Below, in pieces: positions 1-9,506 of a stretch of 58,340 bases of DNA. The notes under the pieces were generated by a model, which had not been told where the DNA came from, did not search any database, and was given only the letters and a program-made list of their open reading frames with translations. The translations under genes were made by a program, and so were the position numbers. The first letter of the stretch is position 1, and each line of letters begins with the position of its first letter. Origin of the DNA: Candidatus Babelota bacterium (GTDB lineage Bacteria; Babelota; Babeliae; Babelales; JACPOV01); NCBI GenBank assembly GCA_022707425.1, contig JAKJAQ010000010.1, positions 9,907 to 68,246 on the forward strand. Direction: 5' to 3'.

Positions 1-756
<756 letters not shown>

Positions 757-816
757 GAGTGTTCTCCTTATGAAAAATTTTTATACCGCACAACGTAGCA
801 TAGCTTATTGAAACAC

Positions 817-1863
817 TCAACGCTGATTTGAATAATTCGTGGAAAGTGGATGAGAATATACAACAGATTTTTCAATCATTGTTGAAACAGCATTATTAAA
901 TTGTTCAATAAACCCAGATTGAGTTACTCGATGCGCATAAACGAGCGCATCTTCAATCGCTTCTTTATGCGAAGAACCGTGCGCAATAATAATTGGTTTT
1001 TGCACACCCAGAAGCAATGCCCCACCTTTTTGCACGCGTGCTACATTTTGTTTTAACTTTTTGAAAAAACGTTTGCCCAAAAATCCAACCGTTCGTCCCC
1101 ACCAACTTTTTTTGCATTCACGTTCAACAATTTTTGGCACTAATGAAACCATAGCCTCAAGCGATTTGAGCATTATATTGCCAACAAAACCATCACACAC
1201 AAGCACATCTACATCACCATGCAAAATATCGTATGGTTCTCGGTTGCCAATAAAATTTAGACCTGAAGATTCTAATAGTTCATAACTGGTAAGAAGCGCT
1301 TTATTTCCTTTTGAACGTTCTATGCCATTAGAGAGAAATGCAATGCGTGGTTGATTTATCTGTTTTTTTAATTTGACGTAGACATCACCCATAATTGCAA
1401 ATTGCTTAAGATGCTCTGGTTTACAATCAACATTAGCACCAAGATCGATGCAAAAAACTTCTCCATTGAGCGTCGGAATGAATTCGCCAATTGCAGGACG
1501 CAAAATACCTGGCGTTTTACCAACAATCAACATACCACCAACCAAACATGCGCCAGTATTTCCTGCCGAAACAAAAGCAAGAGCTTTACCACTTGCAACA
1601 TCGTTCATCGCTTGTACCAACGATGAATCTTTTTTGCGCAATACCGCAGTAGTTGGCTCATCGTCCATTTGGACAACTTGCGAACAATGAACCAGAGTTA
1701 TCGGCAAATTATGCCATCCTGGATCAAGTTTATGTAAACAGGGAATTATCTGATCTTCATCGCCATAAATGCGCAGTGGTATTCCGCGCCGCGCCGCCAA
1801 AAGAGCTCCTGCAACGATTGCTTGAGGGGCATGATCTCCCCCCATCGCATCTAATGCTATCAT
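817..1863 (-). CDS. plsX: Phosphate acyltransferase PlsX
   Basis: 348 residues, the usual family length. It starts with the diagnostic MIALDAMGGDHAP and contains the SAGNTGA segment (about residues 99-105), DLGANVDCK (about 140) and a C-terminal GGALLLGVQKPIIIAHGSSH stretch, all hallmarks of PlsX. The enzyme converts acyl-ACP plus phosphate to acyl-phosphate, the acyl donor for PlsY in the first step of phosphatidic acid synthesis. It acts as a peripheral membrane enzyme. It lies 33 bases after rpmF, the widespread rpmF-plsX pairing. Fatty acid synthesis genes, which often follow, do not; the next gene is the TPR protein. Later in the window pgsA uses products of the same phospholipid pathway. 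Confidence 0.95.
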   Translation of the reverse strand: MIALDAMGGDHAPQAIVAGALLAARRGIPLRIYGDEDQIIPCLHKLDPGWHNLPITLVHCSQVVQMDDEPTTAVLRKKDSSLVQAMNDVASGKALAFVSAGNTGACLVGGMLIVGKTPGILRPAIGEFIPTLNGEVFCIDLGANVDCKPEHLKQFAIMGDVYVKLKKQINQPRIAFLSNGIERSKGNKALLTSYELLESSGLNFIGNREPYDILHGDVDVLVCDGFVGNIMLKSLEAMVSLVPKIVERECKKSWWGRTVGFLGKRFFKKLKQNVARVQKGGALLLGVQKPIIIAHGSSHKEAIEDALVYAHRVTQSGFIEQFNNAVSTMIEKSVVYSHPLSTNYSNQR

Positions 1864-1896
1864 AGTGGGCCAAACAGGTTAAAAAGTTTAGGCGGC

Positions 1897-2154
1897 CTAT
1901 TGAGCAGCTTGTGATTCATCGCGCTGAGCTTCTGTTTTTTGCTTTGCGCGAATTTCAAGACGCTTAACACCACGATCGCTCTTGGTATTTATTATTTTTG
2001 CGCCTTTATAGAAACCACATTCGCGACATGCTTGATGAGGAAGCTGTGGATGTTGGCAATTTGAGCACAACACTAATGCTTTTACAGCAATTTTCTTATT
2101 TGCAAATCTTGAATCTCTACGTGCTCGCGACCGCTTACGTTTTGGTACTGGCAT
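1897..2154 (-). CDS. rpmF: 50S ribosomal protein L32
   Basis: 85 residues. The N-terminus MPVPKRKRSRARRDSRFANK is typical of L32. Four cysteines in CSNC...CREC (about residues 31-48) form a zinc ribbon. The protein is about 20 residues longer than most L32s because of a charged C-terminal tail rich in K, E and Q. L32 is part of the large subunit near the peptidyl transferase centre. The start is preceded by TTGGAG. A probable terminator separates it from the HAD gene upstream, so it may be transcribed from its own promoter together with plsX. Confidence 0.93.
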   Translation of the reverse strand: MPVPKRKRSRARRDSRFANKKIAVKALVLCSNCQHPQLPHQACRECGFYKGAKIINTKSDRGVKRLEIRAKQKTEAQRDESQAAQ

Positions 2155-2230
2155 ACAAACTCCAATAATATTTTAAAATCGTGTTTTTTTGGTAATACAT
2201 GTAACTGTACCCAAATTTGAAAAAAAACGC

Positions 2231-2254
2231 AAAAAAAGCCTTTTAGGATAAAGG
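2231..2254 (-). terminator. Probable intrinsic terminator after the gyrA-dprA-HAD run
   Basis: On the minus strand CCTTT, a 6-base loop and AAAGG are followed directly by CTTTTTTT. The stem is only 5 bp and overlaps the stop codon of the HAD gene, so termination may be partial. Confidence 0.45.
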
Positions 2255-3094
2255 TAGACATCCTTCTTGGATCAAGACATTTTTCAACGCCTTGTAATCT
2301 CCCTGGAACCAATAACTCTTAATGCCGCAGCTCTCTGCTGCTCTAATATTTTCGATCTGATCATCTACAAACAAGCAATCTGCTGGATTGAGATGATACT
2401 GTTCAATTACTTTTTTAAATAACGCTACATCAGGCTTCATAATACCATTGGCGCCTGAAATGAAGATATAGTGCTGGCCAAACAACTGGAATATTTTTCT
2501 TCCAGGGCCGGTACGCAATAAATGTGCGTATGAAAATGGATCCCAATTTGACACCACAATATTGGCGCATCCGCTTTTTCTGCACAGTTCAACCAGTTCA
2601 ATTCCTGCATTTACTAACTTAGTGTAACGAGCAAGAACCTGTGGATCAAACACCACTTTAACCATTTTTTCAAGCAAAACACGTTCTCGTTCACTCACAA
2701 AGTAATGACGCGTATCAAGATCTTTGATGATTTGATGCAACTTGTTACATAACTCATGACCAGATATCATACCTTTTAACCAGTCCATCATGATTGGAGC
2801 CATACGCCGACCATCAGGCATATAAGCAATAAAACTATCTGGTGTTTGCGCGTCAATTCGGTACAGTAAATCGTCAAATAAAAGATCTTTCAAATTATTT
2901 GGACTTCTTTGATCCCACACCATATATGATGCAAAATCTTTCCATCCTAATTCGTAATAAGACATTCCCAAACGATCAACCTTAAATAATACACCACCAA
3001 GATCCCAAAGGATTGTTTTGGCATCAATAAAACTAAGGTGCCCAAGCGCAACAATCAGCAATAAGTATTTTCTCATTGAAATTAAATTTTTCAT
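2243..3094 (-). CDS. Secreted HAD-superfamily hydrolase
   Basis: Starting at the ATG at 3094 (GGAG nine bases upstream), the protein has a charged N-terminus, then a hydrophobic signal segment (RKYLLLIVALGHLSFIDA). The HAD motifs follow in order: ILWDLGGVLF with the nucleophile Asp, IVVSNWD (motif II Ser), GIMKPDVALF (motif III Lys) and CLFVDDQIENIRAA (motif IV acidic pair). These are the complete catalytic residues of a phosphatase/dehalogenase-type HAD enzyme, and a large helical cap lies between motifs I and II. Substrate cannot be read from the sequence. Most HAD enzymes are cytoplasmic, so the apparent export signal is unusual. The gene starts 75 bases after dprA ends. Upstream in-frame starts at 3109 and 3169 exist but lack a better ribosome site. 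Confidence 0.75.
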   Translation of the reverse strand: MKNLISMRKYLLLIVALGHLSFIDAKTILWDLGGVLFKVDRLGMSYYELGWKDFASYMVWDQRSPNNLKDLLFDDLLYRIDAQTPDSFIAYMPDGRRMAPIMMDWLKGMISGHELCNKLHQIIKDLDTRHYFVSERERVLLEKMVKVVFDPQVLARYTKLVNAGIELVELCRKSGCANIVVSNWDPFSYAHLLRTGPGRKIFQLFGQHYIFISGANGIMKPDVALFKKVIEQYHLNPADCLFVDDQIENIRAAESCGIKSYWFQGDYKALKNVLIQEGCLPLS

Positions 3095-3168
3095 TCGCTC
3101 GTACTCCATATTCAAGAACTTTAATCTCTTGTAGTCTATCAGATGAGCTAAAAAATACAATGTTGGCA

Positions 3169-4302
3169 CTAGATCTGTTGCCAGAGGCCAGAATAATTTT
3201 GTTCAATTTTTCCGCAGAGTTGCAAATCGAACACTGCTGCCTGTACAGTATTCAAATCAAGCCCAAGTAGTTCAACCAGATCATCTACCGACTTTGGTTC
3301 TTGACAATGAGAAATAATTTGTACGGCCAATGGTTGGTTATTTTCATTACTCATGAGTTGCTTTTCGTTGGTTGATTTGATTTCCTTTTTTTCGGGCACT
3401 ACCTGAGCAATTGGAGAACAATGCAGCGGAAACTCATGCAGAATATCATTTACCGAATGCACCAATTTTGCACCTTGCGCAATGAGTTCATGGCAACCAA
3501 CACTTAATGGATCATCAATAGGACCTGGTACGGCAAAAACGTCGCGGCCTTGTTCGAGACTAAAAAGTGCGGTAATTTTAGATCCGCTTGCTTGTGCCGC
3601 TTGAATGACCACACAACCAAGCGAAAGACCTGAAATTACTCGATTTCGCGCTGGAAAATTCCCTGGCGCTGCCGAGACTTCCATTCCAAACGGACTCAAA
3701 ACGCATCCACCGTTAAGAACGATCTCATCAAATAATTTTTTATGAGCAATGGGATAGGGTCTCAACAATCCTGAACCAAGAACCACAACCCCCTTTCCAC
3801 CATATTGAACTGTGGCGCGATGAGCCATTGCATCAGCACCAAGCGCCCCTCCGCTCACAATAGCAAAACCCTGGGCAATCAGCTGTGGAACTAATTGGTA
3901 AATCACTCGCTCACCATACAAATTTGCTTGTCGAGAACCAACAACTGCTAAAGAAGGTTGACTTGGCAATGTTCCTTTGCAGTATAAAACAAGAGGCGGT
4001 AAATGAATTTCTTTAAGCAAAGCGGGATAATGTTCATCAAATGAAGTAAACCAATTAATGTGATGTTTTTCAATTAAGGCAAGCTCATGGTCAAGTAATG
4101 CACGATCCTTTAATCCATCAACAATCAATTGTGCAGAGTGTGAAGAAATAGAACCGAACGTAATTAGGTCCTGCACATTAAAATTGTACAACCGCAAAAA
4201 TCTTTCAGAACCTAAACATTCATACAATTTTTTTACAAGAGCTGGTCCAACGCCGTTAATTAATGAAAGGTGAAGAACCAGCTGTTGCAATGAAACGTCC
4301 AT
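3169..4302 (-). CDS. dprA: DNA processing protein DprA/Smf
   Basis: 377 residues in three parts. The N-terminal helical segment contains a helix-hairpin-helix-like LINGVGPALVKKLYE. The Rossmann-fold core (about residues 110-295) has AVVGSRQANLYG, VSGGALGADAMAHRA, PARNRVISGLS and VFAVPGPIDDPLS, the DprA signature set. A C-terminal winged-helix (DprA_WH, about 325-377) follows a charged linker. DprA loads RecA onto incoming single-stranded DNA during natural transformation and protects that DNA. It follows gyrA by 8 bases and is probably co-transcribed. Its retention suggests that DNA uptake or ssDNA recombination is still possible in this lineage, which is relevant to the module exchange inferred at the toxin locus. 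Confidence 0.93.
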   Translation of the reverse strand: MDVSLQQLVLHLSLINGVGPALVKKLYECLGSERFLRLYNFNVQDLITFGSISSHSAQLIVDGLKDRALLDHELALIEKHHINWFTSFDEHYPALLKEIHLPPLVLYCKGTLPSQPSLAVVGSRQANLYGERVIYQLVPQLIAQGFAIVSGGALGADAMAHRATVQYGGKGVVVLGSGLLRPYPIAHKKLFDEIVLNGGCVLSPFGMEVSAAPGNFPARNRVISGLSLGCVVIQAAQASGSKITALFSLEQGRDVFAVPGPIDDPLSVGCHELIAQGAKLVHSVNDILHEFPLHCSPIAQVVPEKKEIKSTNEKQLMSNENNQPLAVQIISHCQEPKSVDDLVELLGLDLNTVQAAVFDLQLCGKIEQNYSGLWQQI

Positions 4303-4310
4303 ACGATAAT

Positions 4311-6935
4311 TTATGCTTCGCTTATTTCATCAAATGATGATTGTGCATGAAGCATTTTCATAATATCTTCTGACGGAGTAGTTACATCGACATCGAAAAT
4401 ACTTACTTGTTGATCTTGTTCAAGCGTTTTAATTGAACCGCCCGTTGGAGGGGTTGTATTTTCATTATCAGGTGTTTCATCCATTTCTTCTTCAAATGCA
4501 ACAATGCGTCTTAATTGTTGATCAGAATCCAAACGAATCAAGCGTACACCTTTTGCTTGTCTACCCATAGTGCGAATTTCACTTGGTGATAAACGAATCA
4601 TTTTACCAACCGTATCAATAAGCAACACATTTGAGTTGTCGCTCACGGCAGCCAAGCCTATTACATCACCATTGCGGCCATCGGTAGGAATAGTGCGAAC
4701 ACCATAACCACCACGATGCGCAACGCGGAAATCTTCTGCTTTTACTCGTTTTCCGTAGCCACCACTGGTTGCAAATAAAATGTCGCGATCATCCGCAATT
4801 ACTTCCATACCAACGACGCGGTCACCTTCACGCAAACGAATACCCATTACACCTGAAGCTTGACGGCCCATTTGACGGACTTCAGTTTCTTTAAACCGAA
4901 TACCTTGGCCCTTAGCAGTTGCAATTACAATTGAGTCATTACCAGAACTCAGTGCACAGAATACGAGCTCATCACCATCGCGCAAACTAACCGCACGAAT
5001 ACCTGAGCTTCGAATTTTGGCAAATTCAGTTGCATCTGTTCGTTTGATGATACCATTTTTTGTGAGCATCACCATCGAACGGCCTTCCATTTCACGAATA
5101 GGCAACAATCGTACTACGTGTTCATTTGGGTTCAGTTGCAATAGGTTAACAATTGCACGACCCTTTGCAGTGCGCGAACCTTCAGGCACTTCAAATACAC
5201 GCATGCTGTACACGCGACCCAGATTGGTGAAGAACATGAGTTCATCGTGCGTTTTTGCAACAAACACATCTTGTACAAAATCGCCCGATTCTTCGAGCGG
5301 CGCCATACCCATTTTTCCTTTTCCGCCGCGGTGCTGTACACCATATACTTCAAGTGGAACGCGTTTGATGTATCCGCGATCAGTAAGGGTAACAACCACT
5401 TCTTCTTGCGGAATCAAATCGGCTTCAGTGAGAATATCGATCGGTCCTTCAATTCGTGTGCGGCGTGGATCATGATATTCAGTTTTAATTTGTAGCAGTT
5501 CTTTTTCAATTTCTTTTTTTAGAACTGTTTTTTCACTCAAAATTAATTTGAGTTGAGCAATAATTTTTTTAAGATCTTCCATTTCACCAAATATTTTTTC
5601 TTGCTCCATGCCAGTTAAACGCTGTAAACGCATTTCTAAAATTGCTTTACCTTGTTCAGCAGAAAGCAAAAAGCGTTTATTTAATTTGGTAATAGCTTCT
5701 TCTGGAGTTGGCGAACTTTTAATAAGCGCAATCGCTTCATCAATATTACTGAGCACAATAATAAAACCAGCCAAAATATGTTCACGTGCTTGCGCTTTTG
5801 ATAAATCAAAAACGGTGCGTTTATAAATAACTTCTTGGCGATGCAATAAAAATTCACGAATTAAATCACGCAAACTAAATACAAGCGGTTTGTTATCAAG
5901 CAAACCCAACATTAAAATTGAAATGCTCGTTTCAAGTTGTGTGAATTTATAAAGCTGATTAAGAACTACGTTTGGAATTTCGCCACGCTTAAGCTCAATA
6001 ACAACACGCATCCCTTTTCTGTCAGATTCGTCTCGAATATTTGAAACACCGTCAATAATTTTGTTTTTTACCAAATCGGCAACTTTGATAATCAATTCTG
6101 CTTTATTTACTTGATACGGAAGCTCAGAAATGATTAATGCACTTCCTTTTTTAGTTTCTTCGATTTCTACAACACCGCGCAAAATAACATTACCACGTCC
6201 CGTTTTGTACGCACGCACAATTCCTGCACGTCCACAAATAATGCCCCCGGTAGGAAAATCGGGACCAGGAACTTTTTCAAAAATCTCTTCTTCAGAAATA
6301 TGTTCGTTTTCTAAAAAAGCTAAACATGCATCGATCACTTCACCTAAATTGTGTGGTGGCACCGATGTTGCCATACCGACTGCTATTCCGGAAGTTCCAT
6401 TGATCAACAAATTTGGTAATTTGCTTGGCAATACAACTGGCTCAATCGTGGATTCATCAAAGTTAGGAACAAAATGAACGGTGTCTTTATCAAGATCGGC
6501 TAAAATTTCTTGCGCAATTTTTTCCATGCGCACTTCGGTGTAACGCATCGCTGCTGCATTATCACCGTCAACAGATCCCCAGTTTCCTTGACCATCTAAA
6601 AGTGGATAGCGTTTTGAGAAATCTTGCACCATACCAACCATGGTATTATAAACCGCTTGGTCACCATGCGGATGATACCGTCCAAGAACTTCCCCAACCA
6701 CGCGCACCGATTTGTGATAGGGTTTGTTGTAATGAAAGCCAAGTTGATTCATGGTATACAACACACGACGATGAACCGGTTTTAATCCATCCCGCACATC
6801 GGGTATTGCACGGCTGACTACAACCGACATTGCATAATCTAAAAATGAACTTTTAAGCTCATTTTCAATCAGCACCGGCTTTAGTTTTCCGTGGATCATT
6901 TCATTGTGCGAAGCATCGTTTGTTGAGGACGCCAT
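4311..6935 (-). CDS. gyrA: DNA gyrase subunit A
   Basis: 874 residues, full length. The breakage-reunion domain carries the catalytic tyrosine in AAMRYTEVRM (Tyr132) and the primer helix SRAIPDVRDGLKPVHRR. A coiled-coil tower and exit gate lie around residues 390-500. The C-terminal six-bladed pinwheel (about 510-830) contains the GyrA box as QHRGGKG and repeated GRQA(S/K)GV motifs. It ends in an acidic tail. With GyrB (not in the window) it introduces negative supercoils. In the quinolone pocket the usual Ser83 and Asp87 (E. coli numbering) are Gln93 and Asn97 here (HPHGDQAVYNTMV), a substitution pattern associated with reduced fluoroquinolone binding. A GyrA/ParC dual role cannot be excluded, but the GyrA box argues for gyrase. 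Confidence 0.96.
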   Translation of the reverse strand: MASSTNDASHNEMIHGKLKPVLIENELKSSFLDYAMSVVVSRAIPDVRDGLKPVHRRVLYTMNQLGFHYNKPYHKSVRVVGEVLGRYHPHGDQAVYNTMVGMVQDFSKRYPLLDGQGNWGSVDGDNAAAMRYTEVRMEKIAQEILADLDKDTVHFVPNFDESTIEPVVLPSKLPNLLINGTSGIAVGMATSVPPHNLGEVIDACLAFLENEHISEEEIFEKVPGPDFPTGGIICGRAGIVRAYKTGRGNVILRGVVEIEETKKGSALIISELPYQVNKAELIIKVADLVKNKIIDGVSNIRDESDRKGMRVVIELKRGEIPNVVLNQLYKFTQLETSISILMLGLLDNKPLVFSLRDLIREFLLHRQEVIYKRTVFDLSKAQAREHILAGFIIVLSNIDEAIALIKSSPTPEEAITKLNKRFLLSAEQGKAILEMRLQRLTGMEQEKIFGEMEDLKKIIAQLKLILSEKTVLKKEIEKELLQIKTEYHDPRRTRIEGPIDILTEADLIPQEEVVVTLTDRGYIKRVPLEVYGVQHRGGKGKMGMAPLEESGDFVQDVFVAKTHDELMFFTNLGRVYSMRVFEVPEGSRTAKGRAIVNLLQLNPNEHVVRLLPIREMEGRSMVMLTKNGIIKRTDATEFAKIRSSGIRAVSLRDGDELVFCALSSGNDSIVIATAKGQGIRFKETEVRQMGRQASGVMGIRLREGDRVVGMEVIADDRDILFATSGGYGKRVKAEDFRVAHRGGYGVRTIPTDGRNGDVIGLAAVSDNSNVLLIDTVGKMIRLSPSEIRTMGRQAKGVRLIRLDSDQQLRRIVAFEEEMDETPDNENTTPPTGGSIKTLEQDQQVSIFDVDVTTPSEDIMKMLHAQSSFDEISEA

Positions 6936-7146
6936 ACCATGACCTTTCTAGGAAAAAAGCGCTAGTTTGTTTTCTTTAATTGAAACCAGTTTCCGCTCAA
7001 AGAGCAAGCGCAATAATATATACATTAATAATAGCTCGAAAAGCAATTTTAGACAAGCTCAGTTGCAAGCTGAATTCTTGAATTTTTCTCTTCAGCCAGG
7101 TATTTTTGGTTCGATCTACTGCCACCATCAATTAAAGAGAGGAACT

Positions 7147-7584
7147 ATGAAGAATATTTTCCTTACATTATCATTGCTAACATTTTCACTCTGCGGTCAA
7201 TGCCACAAAGAAAATAAAGAAATCGAACTTCGTGACATGCAAAAAACAAAAAAAATTTCACAATGGACACCCATTTTTAATGCTCTTGATCAACAAAATG
7301 ATTTTAATACAGTGCTCCTATTTTTACAAAATGAAATCACTAAAACACCCGCAGGCTATATTGATATTCACGCTACAATAAAACGAAAAGCTTCAAAACA
7401 TTATCGCACCCCTTCGCTCGGAAAAAAAGCATATACGCGCATGATTCCTTTAATCAATCTTGCTTGCATTAATGACAAGTTAACTAAAATACAACTCGAA
7501 GAAAAATCACTAAAAGATCAGCAGCAAAAAATTATGACACTGATCACTGGCCCCGATTCACCCTATGTTTCACGAAACAAATGA
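7147..7584 (+). CDS. Small secreted protein of unknown function
   Basis: 145 residues from the ATG at 7147, which has AGAGAGGAAC just upstream. A clear signal peptide (about residues 1-19, MKNIFLTLSLLTFSLCGQC) may be lipoprotein-type, because a Cys follows LCGQ. The mature part is lysine-rich and mostly helical, ending in a coiled-coil-like EEKSLKDQQQKIM. I recognise no family. It stands alone between divergently transcribed gyrA and lepA. A longer frame starting at 6967 is open, but its first 60 codons lack a ribosome site and read as leader sequence. About 210 bases between gyrA and this gene hold no other gene I can see. Confidence 0.6.
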   Translation: MKNIFLTLSLLTFSLCGQCHKENKEIELRDMQKTKKISQWTPIFNALDQQNDFNTVLLFLQNEITKTPAGYIDIHATIKRKASKHYRTPSLGKKAYTRMIPLINLACINDKLTKIQLEEKSLKDQQQKIMTLITGPDSPYVSRNK

Positions 7585-7591
7585 ACGTTAA

Positions 7592-7620
7592 TTTACAAAA
7601 ATGAGCAGATCCCGTACACT
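7592..7620 (+). promoter_or_regulatory. Putative lepA promoter
   Basis: TTTACA at 7592-7597, a 17-base spacer and TACACT at 7615-7620, 48 bases before the lepA start. The same TACACT -10 with a 16-17 base spacer occurs before rpmH, tRNA-Lys and two AAA genes. Confidence 0.55.
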
Positions 7621-7667
7621 TAAGAGCAAAATTAACATTTCTCAATGCTCTTCTTACCTAGTGTGTT

Positions 7668-9494
7668 ATGGATATTAAAAAAATAAAATTAAATGATTTT
7701 ACCCCAGACAGAATTCGCAATTTTTCAATCATTGCCCACATTGATCATGGCAAATCATCACTTTCCGATCGATTGCTTGAAACAACGGGCACGCTTTCTG
7801 GAAAAGTGCGTCATGAACAATTTTTGGACAAACTCCAAGTAGAAAAAGAACGGGGAATTACGGTCAAAGCACAAACTGCGTCAATGTTTCACACCTACAA
7901 AGGCAAAACGTATTTACTCAACTTAATTGACACTCCCGGTCACGTTGATTTTAGTTATGAAGTTTCTCGTTCTCTCTATGCATGCCAAGGAGCGTTATTG
8001 CTTGTTGATGCATCACAAGGGGTAGAAGCACAAACAATTGCTAATTTTTATTTAGCATTTGAACAGGGACTTTCAATTATTCCTGTCATAAATAAAGTTG
8101 ATTTAGGAACTGCTGATGTACCACGCGTTGTGGGTGAAATGAAAAAAATGTTCGATTTTTCAGATGAAGAAATCATTCGCGCATCGGCAAAATCGGGTAT
8201 TGGTATTCAAGAAATTTTAGATGGCATTATTGAACGTATTCCGCAACCAGAAAGTGTGCCATCACAACCGCTCAAAGCATTGTTGTTTGATTCATGGTTT
8301 GATGAATACAAAGGTGTTGTATGCTTGATTGCACTCAAAGATGGCATGATCAGCAAAGGTGATGTGATTGAACTTGCGCACTCAAATTCTCAATATGAAG
8401 TGCTCGAATTAGGCCTCATGTATCCAGATCAAACACCGATGGATGCACTCTATGCAGGACAAGTTGGTTATTTAGTTTCAGGAATGAAAACGGTAAAAGA
8501 AGCCCGCATTGGTGACACCATTTGCCATGCAAAAAAAACAGTACCACCCTTTCCCGGTTTCAAACCAGCAAAACCAATGGTTTTCGCCGGCATTTATCCT
8601 ATTGATAACACTGAATTCGAACCATTACGAACCGCGATTGAAAAATTAACACTCAACGATGCAAGTGTCACCGTTGAAAAGAAAACTTCGATAGCTCTTG
8701 GTCTTGGATTTAAATGTGGGTTTTTAGGTTTATTGCACATGGATGTGTTTAAGCAGCGTCTTGAGCAAGAATATCAAATTGTTGCAATTGTCACAGCACC
8801 AAGTGTTTTATATAAAATTCGCAAAACAAATAATGAAATGATGAATGTCGAAAGTCCTGCAGATTTTCCCGATCCTAGTCAAATCGAAGAAATTTTTGAA
8901 CCAGTAATCAACGCAACCATCATTGTTCCCAAAGAATATTTGGGTAGTGTTATCAAGTTATGCCAAGACAAACGTGGTGTTCAAAAAGAATTAAGTTATT
9001 TAAGTGAAGACCGCGTCATTTTGCACTACACATTACCACTCAATGAAGTTGCAACCGATTTTTATGATCAACTTAAATCGCTCAGTTCAGGATATGCAAG
9101 TTTTGATTATGAAGAAGCTGGCTTTCAAGCAGGTGATTTAGTCAAAATGGATATTTTGCTCAACGGAAAACCGGTCGATGCGCTTTCAACCATTGTACAC
9201 ACCGATAATGCTTATCAAGCAGGAAAAGAATTGGCTTCGCGCCTCAAAGAAGTGATCAAACGCCAACTGTTTGAAGTGGTGATCCAAGCCGCAATTGGCG
9301 CAAAAATTATTGCGCGAGAAACTGTATCGCCAATGCGCAAAAACGTAACTGCAAAATGTTATGGTGGTGACATTTCACGAAAACGAAAGTTACTCGAAAA
9401 GCAAAAAGAGGGAAAAAAGAAAATGAAACAGTTGGGAACGGTAGAAGTCCCGCATGAAGCGTTCCTTGCTATTTTGAAGAAAACTGAATCGTAA
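7668..9494 (+). CDS. lepA: Elongation factor 4 (back-translocating GTPase LepA)
   Basis: 608 residues, normal length. GTPase motifs are G1 AHIDHGKSSL, G2 in the EKERGITVKAQ segment, G3 DTPGHVDF, G4 NKVDL and G5 SAK, all in the first 190 residues. The LepA-specific C-terminal domain follows, with the VSPMRKNVTAKCYGGDISRKRKLLEKQKEGKKKM region near the end. EF4 binds the ribosome and remobilises stalled elongation complexes; it is also implicated in initiation and 30S maturation. It is probably read from the TACACT promoter just upstream. The following RMD1-like gene starts 12 bases after the stop with a good AAAAGGAG site, so the two form an operon. Confidence 0.96.
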   Translation: MDIKKIKLNDFTPDRIRNFSIIAHIDHGKSSLSDRLLETTGTLSGKVRHEQFLDKLQVEKERGITVKAQTASMFHTYKGKTYLLNLIDTPGHVDFSYEVSRSLYACQGALLLVDASQGVEAQTIANFYLAFEQGLSIIPVINKVDLGTADVPRVVGEMKKMFDFSDEEIIRASAKSGIGIQEILDGIIERIPQPESVPSQPLKALLFDSWFDEYKGVVCLIALKDGMISKGDVIELAHSNSQYEVLELGLMYPDQTPMDALYAGQVGYLVSGMKTVKEARIGDTICHAKKTVPPFPGFKPAKPMVFAGIYPIDNTEFEPLRTAIEKLTLNDASVTVEKKTSIALGLGFKCGFLGLLHMDVFKQRLEQEYQIVAIVTAPSVLYKIRKTNNEMMNVESPADFPDPSQIEEIFEPVINATIIVPKEYLGSVIKLCQDKRGVQKELSYLSEDRVILHYTLPLNEVATDFYDQLKSLSSGYASFDYEEAGFQAGDLVKMDILLNGKPVDALSTIVHTDNAYQAGKELASRLKEVIKRQLFEVVIQAAIGAKIIARETVSPMRKNVTAKCYGGDISRKRKLLEKQKEGKKKMKQLGTVEVPHEAFLAILKKTES

Positions 9495-9506
9495 AAGGAG
9501 TGTAGA

